Below, one piece after another: positions 27,618-38,262 of a stretch of 64,000 nt of DNA (the first letter of the stretch is position 1; each line of letters opens with the position of its first letter). Below the pieces are notes generated by a model, which saw nothing but the letters and a program-made list of their open reading frames with translations, was not told the origin of the DNA and searched no databases. Both the position numbers and the translations under genes were made by a program. Source of the stretch: Buttiauxella agrestis (GTDB taxonomy: Bacteria; Pseudomonadota; Gammaproteobacteria; Enterobacterales; Enterobacteriaceae); NCBI RefSeq assembly GCF_900446255.1, contig NZ_UIGI01000001.1, positions 1,452,763-1,516,762 of the forward strand. The letters run 5' to 3'.

Positions 27618-27646
27618 AAAAAAACCCGCCGAAGCGGGTTTTTTTT
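27618..27646. terminator. Bidirectional terminator between yejK and rplY
   Basis: A-run, AAACCCGC-CGAA-GCGGGTTT, T-run. The symmetric A and T runs serve both convergent genes. Confidence 0.93.
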
Positions 27647-27662
27647 CGAACTAAATTCGCGA

Positions 27663-27947
27663 TTAAGCGCGAACGAAGTCGATGTGGCTCAGTTTTGGCT
27701 TGAACGGGTGACGCTGAACAGCCTGAACTTTAACCTTAACTTCTTTACCGTCTACAACCAGAGTCAGAACTTCTTCGTAGAAACCTGGTTTAGCTTGCAG
27801 GTTCATTACGTTGTCGTGATCCAGTTCGATAGAGATCGCAGCTTCGGAACCACCATAGATGATTGCCGGGAATTTGTTAGCTGCACGCAGGCGGCGGCTC
27901 GCACCCTTGCCCTGCTCTTTGCGTTCTACTGCATTGATAGTAAACAT
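27663..27947 (-). CDS. rplY: Ribosomal protein L25 (short form)
   Basis: Binds 5S rRNA in the large subunit. 94 residues, the short enterobacterial form without the CTC extension. Landmarks: [25 protein letters not shown] and [21 protein letters not shown]. Monocistronic. A hairpin in its leader may take part in the autogenous control known for this gene. Confidence 0.98.
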   Translation of the reverse strand: MFTINAVERKEQGKGASRRLRAANKFPAIIYGGSEAAISIELDHDNVMNLQAKPGFYEEVLTLVVDGKEVKVKVQAVQRHPFKPKLSHIDFVRA

Positions 27948-27970
27948 TAACTGTTTCTCTCTTAAATAAT

Positions 27971-27996
27971 CCTGTTACAGGCGACCCAGCAACAGG
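27971..27996 (-). promoter_or_regulatory. rplY leader hairpin
   Basis: CCTGTT and AACAGG pair around 14 bases in the rplY 5' leader, 23 bases before its start codon. E. coli rplY represses its own translation through its leader. That this hairpin is part of that element is my inference. Confidence 0.45.
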
Positions 27997-28073
27997 TAAG
28001 TGATCTGCTTTGCGGATGCAAAAGCGGGCGGGATTATAGCCATATCTGGCCCCGGCTTCAATGAAAAGAACCT

Positions 28074-29834
28074 TTAACCGCGCAATTCATTCGCGCGGCG
28101 GAAGCGGCCTTCGTAATCAAATACCTTTTCCCGTACGTTCCAGAAGTTGCCATTTTTGCGTGCAACGACAAAATCCGGATGGCGCAGTGCCGATTGCTGG
28201 GCGACGACATCGGCGGCGTTTATCCAGCGCAGCGGCACGCCTGGCGCACGGCTGTGTGGTCGAATAAACAGCTGTTCAAATGCCATGCGTTGGGCTGGCG
28301 TTTGTAAGCGGAACCGTTCGCTGACATCTGCGCCATCTTCATCAAAATAGGTGATCTTCAGCCAGTCGCCTTTATCGTCGCCCCCGTGTTGAAGCGTCAT
28401 GCCCCCGCAGCGTAAAACCAGCGCGTCTTTTAATTTCAACGCGGCTTTTAACATATCGTCAGGATCGACCAGAACGTGATCGCACTGGTGGCAGCGACGT
28501 GCAGCGATATCGTTTTCAGCATGACATTGCGGGCAATTTTTGAAGCGGAAACGGTAATCGCACTGCTCCCTGGAGCCATCGTCATCTTCAAACCATCCCT
28601 GACAGCGGCGGCCAAAGTGTTCAATCAATGTGCCGTCGCTGGTGGTCTTGCCCCAAAAAGTATTGGCAAAACCACAGGAAGGGCAAAAGACTTGCACGGG
28701 CACGTTGTCACTTTTGCCTTTTGCAGCGCCGACTTCCGGCGTGAACAAGTCATGGGGATTGCCTGCATAATCGAGGATTAAACAATCTTTTTTGCCAGGC
28801 GACAGGCGCAAACCACGACCCACAATTTGCTGGTAAAGGCTGACGGATTCCGTCGGGCGTAAAATGGCAATCAGATCGACGTGTGGCGCGTCAAAGCCCG
28901 TGGTGAGCACCGAAACGTTCACCAGAAAACGGAATTGCTGATTTTTGAAGGCTTCAATTAATGTATCGCGCGCCGGTCCTGGGGTATCAGCCGTAATCAA
29001 TGCGGCATCGTTAGAGGGCAGCAGCGCGGTGACTTCTTTGGCGTGTTCAACGGTGGCGGCAAAAATCATTACGCCGCGCCGGTCAGCGGCAAACTCAACA
29101 ATCTGGCTGATGATATGCGGAGTAATACGTTTTTGCTGTTTCAGCTCCCGGTTAAGATCCGCTTCGCTAAACAGGCCATTGGATTGCGCCTGCAAGCGGC
29201 TGAAATCGTACTGCACTACCGGCATGTCCAGCCGTTCTGGCGGTGTTAAATAGCCATGCTTAATCATGTACCGCAGCGGTAATTCGTAAATACAGTCCCG
29301 GAACAGGGCGTTTTCGTTGCCGCGCACCATGCCGTGATAGTGAAAATGGTAAATCCAGCCTTTTCCTAAACGATAAGGCGTGGCGGTCAGACCTAACAGG
29401 CGTAGCTTCGGATTCGCAGAGCGTAGATGGGCAAGGATTTGCTGATATTGGCTGTCGTCGGAATCGCCAATACGGTGGCACTCATCGACTATCAGTAATG
29501 AAAACTCGCCCTGGAATTGCTCAAGATTACGTGCAACAGACTGCACGCTGCCAAAAACCACTTTGCCGTTGCTCTCTTTACGTTGCAGCCCGGCGGCAAA
29601 AATATCGGCTTCCAGCCCTAGCGCACAATATTTTGCATGGTTTTGCGCCACGAGTTCTTTGACGTGCGCCAGCACCAACACCCGTCCGCGAGCCACTCGG
29701 GCAAGTTCGGCAATCACCAGGCTTTTCCCCGCACCCGTTGGCAACACAATGACTGCTGGCGTGATGTGTTTGCGGAAATGCGCGAGCGTGGCGTCCACGG
29801 CTTCTTGTTGGTAAGGGCGTAAGGTAAAGGACAT
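28074..29834 (-). CDS. radD: RadD (YejH), superfamily 2 DNA repair helicase-like protein
   Basis: RecQ/UvrB-like SF2 ATPase needed for survival after DNA damage in E. coli; it works with RecA and SSB. 586 residues. Walker [13 protein letters not shown] (near 31), Walker [10 protein letters not shown], motif [15 protein letters not shown], motif [17 protein letters not shown]. The C-terminal zinc site is built from [14 protein letters not shown] and CHQCDHV. N- and C-terminal RecA-like lobes are complete. No LexA box is obvious before it. Confidence 0.95.
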   Translation of the reverse strand: MSFTLRPYQQEAVDATLAHFRKHITPAVIVLPTGAGKSLVIAELARVARGRVLVLAHVKELVAQNHAKYCALGLEADIFAAGLQRKESNGKVVFGSVQSVARNLEQFQGEFSLLIVDECHRIGDSDDSQYQQILAHLRSANPKLRLLGLTATPYRLGKGWIYHFHYHGMVRGNENALFRDCIYELPLRYMIKHGYLTPPERLDMPVVQYDFSRLQAQSNGLFSEADLNRELKQQKRITPHIISQIVEFAADRRGVMIFAATVEHAKEVTALLPSNDAALITADTPGPARDTLIEAFKNQQFRFLVNVSVLTTGFDAPHVDLIAILRPTESVSLYQQIVGRGLRLSPGKKDCLILDYAGNPHDLFTPEVGAAKGKSDNVPVQVFCPSCGFANTFWGKTTSDGTLIEHFGRRCQGWFEDDDGSREQCDYRFRFKNCPQCHAENDIAARRCHQCDHVLVDPDDMLKAALKLKDALVLRCGGMTLQHGGDDKGDWLKITYFDEDGADVSERFRLQTPAQRMAFEQLFIRPHSRAPGVPLRWINAADVVAQQSALRHPDFVVARKNGNFWNVREKVFDYEGRFRRANELRG

Positions 29835-30019
29835 TATTGATCAGGTCTATGAAACATCAGCGTCGATTATGCCATGAAACAGGGTTTTAGCTTGAGAGAG
29901 TTTTCTATCCCGCTATACTGGCAAACTAATTAACAGGCAAATCAATTTTTCCTTATAAAATGGGCGAATGCCCTGCTGGCATTTGGTGCTGGCTCCTCTT
30001 TGAAACAGGCAATATTTTA

Positions 30020-30727
30020 ATGCGACTCGATAAATTTATCTCTCAGCAACTTGGCGTGAGCCGCGCTATTTCTGGCCGTGAAATCCGTGCCAGCCGTGTC
30101 ACCATTGATGGTGAAGTAGTGCGTGACGCCTCTTTTAAACTCAACCCGGAACATCAGGTTGAGTTTGATGGCCGTTCGTTGACTCAGGAAAATGGCCCTC
30201 GCTACTTTATGCTTAATAAGCCGCAGGGTTATGTCTGTTCCACCGAAGATCCGGATCACCCGACAGTGCTCTATTTCCTGGATGAGCCGATGGCGCACAA
30301 ACTGCATGCTGCCGGGCGCCTGGATATCGATACCACCGGACTGGTGCTGATGACCGATGATGGACAATGGTCGCATCGCATTACTTCTCCGCGCCATCAT
30401 TGTGAAAAAACCTATCTGGTGACGCTGGAAAATCCTGTCTCCGATGACACGGCAGAACAATTCGCCGCAGGCGTTCAATTGCATAATGAAAAAGATCTGA
30501 CGTTACCGGCGGTTATGGAAGTCATCACGCCGCTTGAGGTGCGTTTGACCATCAAAGAAGGGCGTTATCACCAGGTAAAACGCATGTTCGCCGCAGTGGG
30601 GAACCATGTTGTAGGCCTGCATCGTGAGCGCATTGGCGCTGTTGCAATGGACGCCAGTCTCGCACCAGGTGAATATCGCCGATTAACTGAAGAAGAAATT
30701 GCAAGCTTTGGCATGCCGCCACGTTAA
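30020..30727 (+). CDS. rsuA: RsuA, 16S rRNA pseudouridine-516 synthase
   Basis: Makes the single pseudouridine of E. coli 16S rRNA. I start at 30020 ([16 protein letters not shown]); the frame is open 20 codons upstream but without family similarity. 235 residues. An N-terminal S4 RNA-binding domain (1-60) is followed by the catalytic domain with [17 protein letters not shown] (catalytic Asp), KTYLVTLE and [18 protein letters not shown]. Its divergent neighbour radD is 185 bases away; bcr follows downstream. Confidence 0.95.
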   Translation: MRLDKFISQQLGVSRAISGREIRASRVTIDGEVVRDASFKLNPEHQVEFDGRSLTQENGPRYFMLNKPQGYVCSTEDPDHPTVLYFLDEPMAHKLHAAGRLDIDTTGLVLMTDDGQWSHRITSPRHHCEKTYLVTLENPVSDDTAEQFAAGVQLHNEKDLTLPAVMEVITPLEVRLTIKEGRYHQVKRMFAAVGNHVVGLHRERIGAVAMDASLAPGEYRRLTEEEIASFGMPPR

Positions 30728-30742
30728 TCCCCGGAGGATGTG

Positions 30743-31939
30743 TTGAGTAGTAAGCAAAACTCGTCAATTGGTATTGTGGTGATACTTGGCCTGTTGGCCA
30801 TGTTAATGCCGCTGTCCATCGATATGTATTTACCGGCTCTGCCGGTTATTGCCTCGGAATTTGGCGTGCCGGCTGGCAGCGCGCAAATGACGCTAAGCAC
30901 CTATATTCTCGGTTTCGCTATCGGCCAGCTATTTTATGGTCCGATGGCTGACAGCATTGGTCGTAAGCCAGTGGTGCTCGGGGGGACGCTCATCTTTGCC
31001 GCAGCGGCAATTGCTTGTGCGCTTTCACAGACGATTGATCACCTGATTGCGATGCGTTTTCTTCATGGCCTGTCGGCTGCCGCCGCAAGTGTCGTGATCA
31101 ACGCCCTGATGCGCGATATTTATCCGAAAGAAGAGTTCTCGCGCATGATGTCGTTCGTCATGCTGATAACAACCATTGCGCCTCTGGTTGCACCAATGGT
31201 TGGGGGCGCGGTGCTGGTGTGGTTTAGCTGGCACGCCATCTTCTGGATTCTGGCGCTAGCAGCCCTGCTGGCTTCAGGGATGATTTTCTTCCTGATCCAC
31301 GAAACGCTACCGGTTGAGCGTCGTCAGAAGTTTCATTTGCGTACGACGATCGGTAACTTCGCCACCTTGTTCCGCCACAAACGTGTGTTGAGTTATATGC
31401 TGGCGAGCGGTTTCAGCTTTGCGGCAATGTTCTCATTTTTGAGCGCCGGGCCGTTTGTGTACATCGAGCTGAATCATGTCGCGCCGCAGCATTTCGGCTA
31501 CTACTTCGCGCTTAACATTGTCTTCTTGATCATCATGACGCTGATTAACAGTCGCTTTGTGCGCCATTTTGGCCCACTGGCGATGTTCCGCTTCGGGCTG
31601 TTTGTGCAGTTTGCTATGGCAATCTGGCTGGTGGTGAGCACTGGGCTGGATCTCGGCTTTTGGTCGATGGTGCTGGGGATTGCGGTGTTTGTTGGTTGTG
31701 TGTCGATGGTTTCTTCGAATGCGATGGCGGTTATTCTTGATGAATTTCCCCATATGGCGGGAACCGCCTCTTCACTGGCAGGGACATTCCGCTTTGGCAT
31801 CGGTGCATTAACGGGCGCATTGCTCTCGATTGCGACCTTTAACACCGCGTGGCCTATGATTTGGTCGATTGCGGTATGCGCTACGTGTTCAATCGTTTTC
31901 TATGTCTATGCCAGTCGCCCTCGCTTAGCGACGAAATAA
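30743..31939 (+). CDS. bcr: Bcr, MFS drug/sulfonamide/dipeptide efflux transporter
   Basis: Twelve-helix proton antiporter of the DHA1 family (bicyclomycin and sulfathiazole resistance, L-cysteine export in E. coli). About 398 residues. Motif [18 protein letters not shown] and motif C-like segment [15 protein letters not shown] are present. The start is uncertain: ATG at 30738 stops at once, GTG at 30740 is only two bases from GGAGG, and TTG at 30743 is five bases from it, so I prefer TTG. It begins 15 bases after rsuA, a two-gene unit as in E. coli. Confidence 0.93.
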   Translation: MSSKQNSSIGIVVILGLLAMLMPLSIDMYLPALPVIASEFGVPAGSAQMTLSTYILGFAIGQLFYGPMADSIGRKPVVLGGTLIFAAAAIACALSQTIDHLIAMRFLHGLSAAAASVVINALMRDIYPKEEFSRMMSFVMLITTIAPLVAPMVGGAVLVWFSWHAIFWILALAALLASGMIFFLIHETLPVERRQKFHLRTTIGNFATLFRHKRVLSYMLASGFSFAAMFSFLSAGPFVYIELNHVAPQHFGYYFALNIVFLIIMTLINSRFVRHFGPLAMFRFGLFVQFAMAIWLVVSTGLDLGFWSMVLGIAVFVGCVSMVSSNAMAVILDEFPHMAGTASSLAGTFRFGIGALTGALLSIATFNTAWPMIWSIAVCATCSIVFYVYASRPRLATK

Positions 31940-31953
31940 TCCTAAAGTCATAA

Positions 31954-31983
31954 AACGGGTATCGTCAGATGCCCGTTCTTTAA
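31954..31983 (+). terminator. Terminator after bcr
   Basis: AACGGGTATC-GTCA-GATGCCCGTT: 10-bp stem with one G-T pair, then CTTTAAT. The following 300 bases up to yejG (31984-32285) are AT-rich, with partial inverted repeats (for example ACACAATTAACCAACATTGTGT) but no ORF. Confidence 0.8.
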
Positions 31984-32285
31984 TCCAAATCAACGAAAAT
32001 CCCCCACAAAAGCCTACAATTTGTTTCTCAAATGTAAACGCATCAACAACAAAAAGTCACATTCTTGTAGTTAAAAAGGTTGAGTTACATCGCAGAAAGC
32101 GTTACATATAGCGCCGAAACGTGTGCAGCTCCACAAAAATAAAACGTTAAATGTGAAATGGTAGACAAATAATTACAACGGATGTAAGCGGTTTCCAGGT
32201 TGTTTACACACAATTAACCAACATTGTGTTAACCTTTATGTGAATCGTTTGTGAAATAATTTTGGATTTTTTTGGGGATACCACA

Positions 32286-32633
32286 GTGAATACGTTACAG
32301 CTTTCCATCGTTCATCGCTTACCACATAGCTATCGTTGGCTGGCAGGTTTTGCAGGCTCCAGAGTTGAACCGATTCCGCAAAATGGGCAGGGCGCCGAAA
32401 ATTGTCTGATTGGCCTTAAATTGCTGAGCGACAGTAACAGTGATTCAGCCTGGCCGACGATGCAAAAATTAAGTCTCGCGTTACGAGATATTGAAGTGGA
32501 TTCTGCGGTTGTCGAGTGTGAAGGCCAGCCTTGTCTGTTTGTTAATCGCCAGGATGAACAAACCGCAACCTGCCGCCTGAAAAACTTTGGCGTCGCGATT
32601 GCTGAGTCTTTCTCCAGCGCTAATCCATTTTAA
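32286..32633 (+). CDS. yejG: YejG, small conserved protein
   Basis: 115 residues, unknown function; in E. coli linked only loosely to aminoglycoside response. I use the GTG at 32286 ([17 protein letters not shown]..), eight bases after GGGG, since E. coli YejG starts at the equivalent place; the upstream TTG at 32262 adds eight unsupported residues. The C-terminus [20 protein letters not shown] is highly conserved. Cytoplasmic by composition. Convergent with yejF. Confidence 0.9.
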   Translation: MNTLQLSIVHRLPHSYRWLAGFAGSRVEPIPQNGQGAENCLIGLKLLSDSNSDSAWPTMQKLSLALRDIEVDSAVVECEGQPCLFVNRQDEQTATCRLKNFGVAIAESFSSANPF

Positions 32634-32645
32634 CGCTCACATTCA

Positions 32646-34235
32646 TCAGGCAAGTGCGAGTAACTGGCGTGTATATTCCGCCTGAGGCGCGGCAAAAATT
32701 TGCTGACATGCCCCTTGTTCCACCACTTCACCCTGCCGCAACACCACAACCTGATGGCATAAAGACTTCACCACTCGCAAATCATGGCTGATAAAAATGT
32801 AGGCCAGCTGATGTTTTTCCTGCAATGACTTCAGCAGTGCAAGAATTTTCGCCTGGACGGAGCGATCGAGCGAAGAGGTCGGTTCATCAAGAATCATCAA
32901 CTCTGGCTGCAAAATGAGCGCCCTGGCAATCGCAATGCGCTGTCGCTGCCCGCCTGAAAACTCCGCTGGATAGCGGTGCATTGTTTCCGGATCTAATCCT
33001 ACTTCCTGCATGGCAACGATCACTTTCTGCTCGCGTTGCGCAGCACTTAACGCAGGTTGATGGACGCGCAAACCCTCTTCAATAATCTGTAAAACATCCA
33101 GTCGCGGATTTAACGATGAATTCGGATCCTGAAAAACGACCTGAATACGACGGCGCAAAGGCAGCAGCTTTTTGCGATTAAGCTCATGCAACGCGATCCC
33201 ATCGAACCAAATCTCACCGCTGGAATGAATGAGCCGTAACAGCGCAAGGCCAGTGGTACTTTTCCCCGAACCCGACTCCCCAACCAGACCGATGCTTTCA
33301 CCGGCTCGAAGCGAAAAACTCAGATCTTTAATCCCATAGTTGTAGCCGATGGTTTTCTTGAGTAGACCCCGACGAACGGGGAAGGCGACTTCTAAGTCAT
33401 GAACTTTGAGTAGGGGAGGATTCGACTCGTCAACCGGGCGCGGGCTGCCAGAAGGTTCTGCCGCCAGCAGTTGCTGAGTGTAGGCATGTTGCGGCGCGGA
33501 TAACAATTTCACCGCAGCGTTTTGCTCTACACATTTGCCGTAGCGCATGACCGCCACATTATCTGCCAGCTTTTTGACGATGCTGAGATTATGAGTGATA
33601 AACAACAGCCCCATATTCAGCTCTTGTTTGAGTTCTTTGAGCAGTTGCAGAATTTGTGCCTGCACGGTCACGTCCAGCGCGGTCGTTGGCTCATCGGCAA
33701 TCAACAGCTCCGGGCGTGTGAGCAGCGCCATCGCAATCATCACGCGCTGGCGTTCGCCACCAGAAAGCTGGTGCGGGAAGTCATTTAAACGATTTGCCGC
33801 GTTGCGAATACCGACTCGATCGAGGCAGGTCAGCATTTCTGCGCGTGCCGCTTCACGGCGCATGCCACGGTGCAGGGATAACACTTCATAAAGCTGCTTT
33901 TCAATACTGTGCAACGGGTTGAGCGAAACCATTGGCTCCTGGAAAATCATGGCGATTTTATTACCCCGCACGGTACGAAGCACTCGTTCAGGTGCGTGTA
34001 ACAATTCCTGGCCTTTAAAGAGGATTTCGCCAGTGGGATAAAGCACCGGTGGTGCGGGCAATAAGCGCAAAACCGATAACGCCGTAACGCTTTTTCCGGA
34101 ACCGGACTCGCCAACCAGCGCCAGCGTTTCACCCGCGTTCACCTCTAGTGATAAATCATCCACCACTTGCCGGACGGTATCACCGCTGCGAAAAGCCACG
34201 GATAAATTCTTAATGGACAGCAGTGGAGTCGTCAT
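32646..34235 (-). CDS. yejF: YejF, ATP-binding protein of the YejABEF peptide importer
   Basis: Double ABC ATPase (529 residues from 34235, as in E. coli; the 16 codons upstream lie in yejE). First domain: Walker A VGESGSGKSV, signature LSGGERQRVMIAM, Walker B LLIADEPTTALD. Second domain: VGESGSGKSTTG, FSGGQRQRIAIARAL, LMILDEPTSSLD. Belongs to the oligopeptide/nickel ABC class. YejABEF imports microcin C and other peptides. The start is one base from the yejE stop, implying coupling. Confidence 0.95.
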   Translation of the reverse strand: MTTPLLSIKNLSVAFRSGDTVRQVVDDLSLEVNAGETLALVGESGSGKSVTALSVLRLLPAPPVLYPTGEILFKGQELLHAPERVLRTVRGNKIAMIFQEPMVSLNPLHSIEKQLYEVLSLHRGMRREAARAEMLTCLDRVGIRNAANRLNDFPHQLSGGERQRVMIAMALLTRPELLIADEPTTALDVTVQAQILQLLKELKQELNMGLLFITHNLSIVKKLADNVAVMRYGKCVEQNAAVKLLSAPQHAYTQQLLAAEPSGSPRPVDESNPPLLKVHDLEVAFPVRRGLLKKTIGYNYGIKDLSFSLRAGESIGLVGESGSGKSTTGLALLRLIHSSGEIWFDGIALHELNRKKLLPLRRRIQVVFQDPNSSLNPRLDVLQIIEEGLRVHQPALSAAQREQKVIVAMQEVGLDPETMHRYPAEFSGGQRQRIAIARALILQPELMILDEPTSSLDRSVQAKILALLKSLQEKHQLAYIFISHDLRVVKSLCHQVVVLRQGEVVEQGACQQIFAAPQAEYTRQLLALA

Positions 34236-34236
34236 A

Positions 34237-35262
34237 TCAGTGCGCCTTGCTCGGGTCAAAGGCGTCGCGCACTGCTTCGCCAATAAAAATAAGTAACGTC
34301 AGCAAAATGGCCAGCGAGAAAAATGCGGTAATCCCAAGCCACGGAGCCTGAAGGTTATTTTTCCCTTGTAACAGCAATTCACCGAGGGACGGAGAACCAA
34401 GCGGTAATCCGAAGCCTAAGAAATCCAGCGAGGTGAGAGTGGTAATGGAACCACAAAGGATAAACGGCAAAAATGTCAGCGTAGCCACCATGGCATTGGG
34501 CAGCATATGACGCAGGATGATTGACCTGTCACTCACGCCCATAGCCTGCGCGGCGCGAATATAGTCGAAGTTTCGCGTACGGAGAAACTCAGCGCGTACC
34601 ACACCCACCAGACTCATCCAGCCAAACAAAACGGTAATACCCAGCAGCCACCAAAAATTCGGCTGAATGACGCTCGAAAGCAGGATTATCAGGAATAACG
34701 TCGGCATTCCTGACCATACTTCGATAAAACGCTGCCCCCATAAATCCACCCGCCCGCCGTAATAGCCTTGTACCGCGCCTGCAAGAATGCCAATAACGCT
34801 GGAAAATAGCGTCAGCATCAGGCCGAAGAGGATTGAAATACGCGTGCCGTAAAGAATGCGCGCCAGCACATCGCCGCCATTAGCGTCTGTTCCAAGCCAG
34901 TTCTGGCTGCTCGGGGGGGAAGGAAAAGGAACCGTGGTGGCAAAGTTAATCGCATTAGAACCAAAGCGGATCGGCGCCCACAGCACCCAACCATTTTGGC
35001 TCAGGCGCTGCGCAAGCCACGGATCCTGATAATCAGCAGGGGTTGCCAGCGGGCCGCCGAAGTCGCTTTCACTGTAATTGGTGAGAAAAGGAAAATAGAG
35101 ACGTTCCTGATAATGCACGATGAGCGGACGATCGTTGGCTATCAACTCAGATCCAAGACTGAGCAAGAACAGAACGCCGAACACCCATAGTGACCAGTAG
35201 CCACGTTTGTTGTGGCGTAAACGCGCCCAGCGGGCCTGATTAACGGGACTTAAATGGCTCAT
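34237..35262 (-). CDS. yejE: YejE, permease of the YejABEF importer
   Basis: Inner-membrane permease, 341 residues as in E. coli. N-terminal OppC-type segment, then the binding-protein-dependent permease domain (about 140-335) with the EAA-type loop [24 protein letters not shown]. Overlaps yejB by four bases. Confidence 0.95.
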   Translation of the reverse strand: MSHLSPVNQARWARLRHNKRGYWSLWVFGVLFLLSLGSELIANDRPLIVHYQERLYFPFLTNYSESDFGGPLATPADYQDPWLAQRLSQNGWVLWAPIRFGSNAINFATTVPFPSPPSSQNWLGTDANGGDVLARILYGTRISILFGLMLTLFSSVIGILAGAVQGYYGGRVDLWGQRFIEVWSGMPTLFLIILLSSVIQPNFWWLLGITVLFGWMSLVGVVRAEFLRTRNFDYIRAAQAMGVSDRSIILRHMLPNAMVATLTFLPFILCGSITTLTSLDFLGFGLPLGSPSLGELLLQGKNNLQAPWLGITAFFSLAILLTLLIFIGEAVRDAFDPSKAH

Positions 35263-36356
35263 CCTCGCCCCTCGAAATCAATACGCGGATCAACCAGCGT
35301 GTAAGTAATGTCGCTCAGAATATTAAGCAGCAGACCAATCAGAGTAAAAATGTAAAGCGTGCCAAACATCACCGGATAGTCCCGTGAAATGGTCGAGTCA
35401 TAGCCGAGCAATCCCAGTCCGTTAAGTGAAAACATCACTTCTATCAGCAGCGACCCGGTAAAAAACATACTGATGAACGTGGCAGGAAATCCGGCAATCA
35501 CTAAAAGCATGGCGTTACGAAACACATGCCGGTAGAGAATCTTATTTTCATCCAGCCCCTTGGCTCGGGCCGTGACGACGTATTGCTTGCGGATTTCGTC
35601 GAGAAACGAGTTTTTCGTCAGCATCGTTAACGTCGCAAAACCGCCTACGACGGTCGCCAGCACCGGCAGTGTGATGTGCCAAAGGTAATCAAAGATTTTC
35701 CCGTACCACGGTAGGGTATCGAAATTAGTAGAAACCAGGCCACGCAGCGGGAACCAGTCCAGATAACTGCCGCCGGCAAACAAAACAATCAGTAAAATAG
35801 CGAACAGGAAGGCAGGGATCGCATAGCCAATAATAATAAAAGTGCTGCTCCAGATATCAAAACTGCTGCCGTTGCTGACCGCTTTGCGTATGCCGAGTGG
35901 AATCGACACCAGGTAGATAATTAAGGTGCTCCACAGACCAATCGAGATAGAAACCGGCAGGCTTTCTTTGATGAGATTTAAAACCGATGCGCTGCGAAAC
36001 AGGCTGTTGCCAAAATCAAAACGCAGGTAATCGCCGAGCATTTTGAAGTAGCGTTCATGAATGGGTTTATCAAAGCCGTAGCGATGGGTGATTTCGGCAA
36101 TCACTTCCGGGTCGAGGCCGCGAGCACCGCGATACTGGCTGTCAGTTGCGTTAGCTACGCCAACACGGGCATGGCCGCTACCCATGGTGTCTGTTGCCAT
36201 ACCCGGAACGCCGACGCCGTGACCTAACTGAATGGCGGCAATAGCCTGATCAACAGGGCCGCCAGGCGCTATCTGAACAATGAAAAAATTGATGGTGATG
36301 ATCGCCCATAACGTGGGGATGATTAGCAGCAAGCGACGTAACAGATAACTTCCCAT
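35259..36356 (-). CDS. yejB: YejB, permease of the YejABEF importer
   Basis: Inner-membrane permease, 365 residues (364 in E. coli). OppB-type N-terminus ([24 protein letters not shown]) and six or so helices, with the EAA loop [24 protein letters not shown]. It starts eight bases after yejA ends. Confidence 0.95.
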   Translation of the reverse strand: MGSYLLRRLLLIIPTLWAIITINFFIVQIAPGGPVDQAIAAIQLGHGVGVPGMATDTMGSGHARVGVANATDSQYRGARGLDPEVIAEITHRYGFDKPIHERYFKMLGDYLRFDFGNSLFRSASVLNLIKESLPVSISIGLWSTLIIYLVSIPLGIRKAVSNGSSFDIWSSTFIIIGYAIPAFLFAILLIVLFAGGSYLDWFPLRGLVSTNFDTLPWYGKIFDYLWHITLPVLATVVGGFATLTMLTKNSFLDEIRKQYVVTARAKGLDENKILYRHVFRNAMLLVIAGFPATFISMFFTGSLLIEVMFSLNGLGLLGYDSTISRDYPVMFGTLYIFTLIGLLLNILSDITYTLVDPRIDFEGRG

Positions 36357-36364
36357 GTGTGCCC

Positions 36365-38173
36365 TTAACGTCGGTTTTCTGGTAGTTGAGCGGCTTTGTT
36401 GACGTCATACCACCAGGTATCAAACCCGGTCGCGTATAACGGATGAATCGCAGGTTTTGAGAATTTACTCCACCAGGCAAAGCGGTCTGCGGCCATGTAC
36501 CACATCGGAATCATGTAATAATTCCACGTCAGAACACGATCCAGCGCACGGCCTAACGGCAGCAGTTTTTGTTTATTACCTTGATTAGCCACAATCTGAG
36601 ACGCCAGTTTGTCGATGACCGGGTTTTTTACGCCAGGGGCATTGTAGGTGGAATCGACATATTCGGATGCCCACGCGATTTGTACATCAGCACTGGGGTA
36701 AGGCATTGCGCTGTAGAGTGTTGGCATCATGTCATAATCGCGGGTGCGCAGGCGGTTGGTCAGCTGCGAGTTATCGACCTGGCGAATTTCCATCGTGACC
36801 CCCAGTCGTTGCAGGTTGTGCTGGAAGGGTAAAATCCATTGTGTATTACCGGTAGTGGCCGTCAGTAATTCAAAGGTGAAGGGTTTCCCCGTTTTAACAT
36901 TGATAAGTTTTTGGTCTTTAAGTTCCCATCCCGCTTCTTTGAATAACGCCAGAGCTTTGAGGAGATTGTCACGATCAAAGCCATTGCCGTTGGATTTTGG
37001 CGGGTTGTAGACAGTCGTGAAGACTTCTGGCGGTAAATCTTTTTTCATCGGGGCCAGTAAAGTCAGCTCATCGGCATCAGGGTAATCACGAGCGGCATAT
37101 TCGGTGTTCTGGAAATAGCTGTTAGCACGGCTGTAGGCGTTATAAAACAGCGCCTTGTTCATCCATTCAAAATCAAATGCCAGGCCAACGGCTTCGCGGA
37201 CTTTTCGGTCTGCAAAGATAGGGCGTTGGACGTTAAAAGCCAGCCAGCGCGTATCTTGCGCCGCTTCGTTAGGTTGTTCTTCTTTGACAATGAAATGATT
37301 AGCGAAGTTTTTGCCGATGTAACGGGTTGCCCAGTTCTTAGCCGATGCTTCGTTGCGAAAATCAAACGCACCGGCTTTGAAGGCCTCGAAGGCGACATTA
37401 TCGTCTAGATAATAATCATAGCGGATGGAGTCAAAATTCCAGCGCCCCCGGTTGACGGGCAAATTGGCGGCCCAGTAATCCCTTACGCGTGAATAGGTGA
37501 TGTACTGTCCCATACGCCACGCGGTAATTTTATAAGGGCCGCTGGCTGGAGGTGGCTTAGAAAGCGGGTCGCTGAGCTTATGGTCTTTCCAGAATTGCTC
37601 AGGGAACACTGGCAGAGAGAACAGTCCCAGCATTCGTTCTTTGCTCGGTTCAGCAAGCTCGATGCGTACCGTTAAAGGCGCGATAGCTTTGACCGTCGCC
37701 CCTTTATAAATCAGCCGAAACTGCGGTACACCTTCGGTCATGAATTTATTAAAAGTGAAGGCAACATCGCTGGCTTTAATCGGGGTGCCATCATGAAAAC
37801 GCGCCCGAGGATTAATTTCGATTTCAGCCCAGGCAAAGTTGTCTGGGTAACGCGCCATTTCACCAATCAACGGGTAGTAGCTTCCGGGTTCATCATCGGA
37901 AGTGGTAAACAGCGTGTCATAAAGCGTTTCTGTGCGCACACCCGCATTGCCACGTAAGGCATAACGGTTGAAATTATCAAAGGTGCCGAGCGCCGAGAGC
38001 GTGATGTTTCCGCCCTTTGGGGCCGCAGGATTGACGTAATCGAAATGGGTAAAGTTGATGGCGTATTTAGGCTCACCTAAAACGGCAAATGAATAACTTT
38101 CCTTGATGTTTTCGGCCTGGCTTTGGAAAGTCATCAGGCAAAGGCTTAGCAGAGCGAAGGCGCGAGCTAACAT
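36365..38173 (-). CDS. yejA: YejA, periplasmic peptide-binding protein
   Basis: Solute-binding protein (SBP family 5) that feeds YejBEF. I choose ATG 38173: AGGA lies 12 bases before it and [20 protein letters not shown] is a clean signal peptide. The frame is open to an ATG at 38200 that has no Shine-Dalgarno. About 602 residues (E. coli 604). Conserved: [48 protein letters not shown]. First gene of yejABEF; the only intergenic space in the operon is eight bases. Confidence 0.94.
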   Translation of the reverse strand: MLARAFALLSLCLMTFQSQAENIKESYSFAVLGEPKYAINFTHFDYVNPAAPKGGNITLSALGTFDNFNRYALRGNAGVRTETLYDTLFTTSDDEPGSYYPLIGEMARYPDNFAWAEIEINPRARFHDGTPIKASDVAFTFNKFMTEGVPQFRLIYKGATVKAIAPLTVRIELAEPSKERMLGLFSLPVFPEQFWKDHKLSDPLSKPPPASGPYKITAWRMGQYITYSRVRDYWAANLPVNRGRWNFDSIRYDYYLDDNVAFEAFKAGAFDFRNEASAKNWATRYIGKNFANHFIVKEEQPNEAAQDTRWLAFNVQRPIFADRKVREAVGLAFDFEWMNKALFYNAYSRANSYFQNTEYAARDYPDADELTLLAPMKKDLPPEVFTTVYNPPKSNGNGFDRDNLLKALALFKEAGWELKDQKLINVKTGKPFTFELLTATTGNTQWILPFQHNLQRLGVTMEIRQVDNSQLTNRLRTRDYDMMPTLYSAMPYPSADVQIAWASEYVDSTYNAPGVKNPVIDKLASQIVANQGNKQKLLPLGRALDRVLTWNYYMIPMWYMAADRFAWWSKFSKPAIHPLYATGFDTWWYDVNKAAQLPENRR

Positions 38174-38227
38174 CGTATGGGCCAATCCTTGTAACGTCAT
38201 GATGATGAATCATAAGTTATACCCACG

Positions 38228-38242
38228 ATACTTCAAGCCGCA
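38228..38242. repeat. Fragment of the dispersed palindromic repeat seen at 55385
   Basis: ATACTTCAAGCCGCA, a 15-base exact match to the start of the long imperfect palindrome downstream of yeiH, between pdeN and yejA. Only this end is preserved here. It may be a remnant of the same repeat family. Confidence 0.5.
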
Positions 38243-38262
38243 TCTTTGTCAGTTGTCAGGAG

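Noticed and set aside
32000-32285. Possible small RNA or CRP-controlled leader before yejG
   Set aside because: Only weak inverted repeats and TGTGA half-sites in direct order; no terminator after a candidate transcript.
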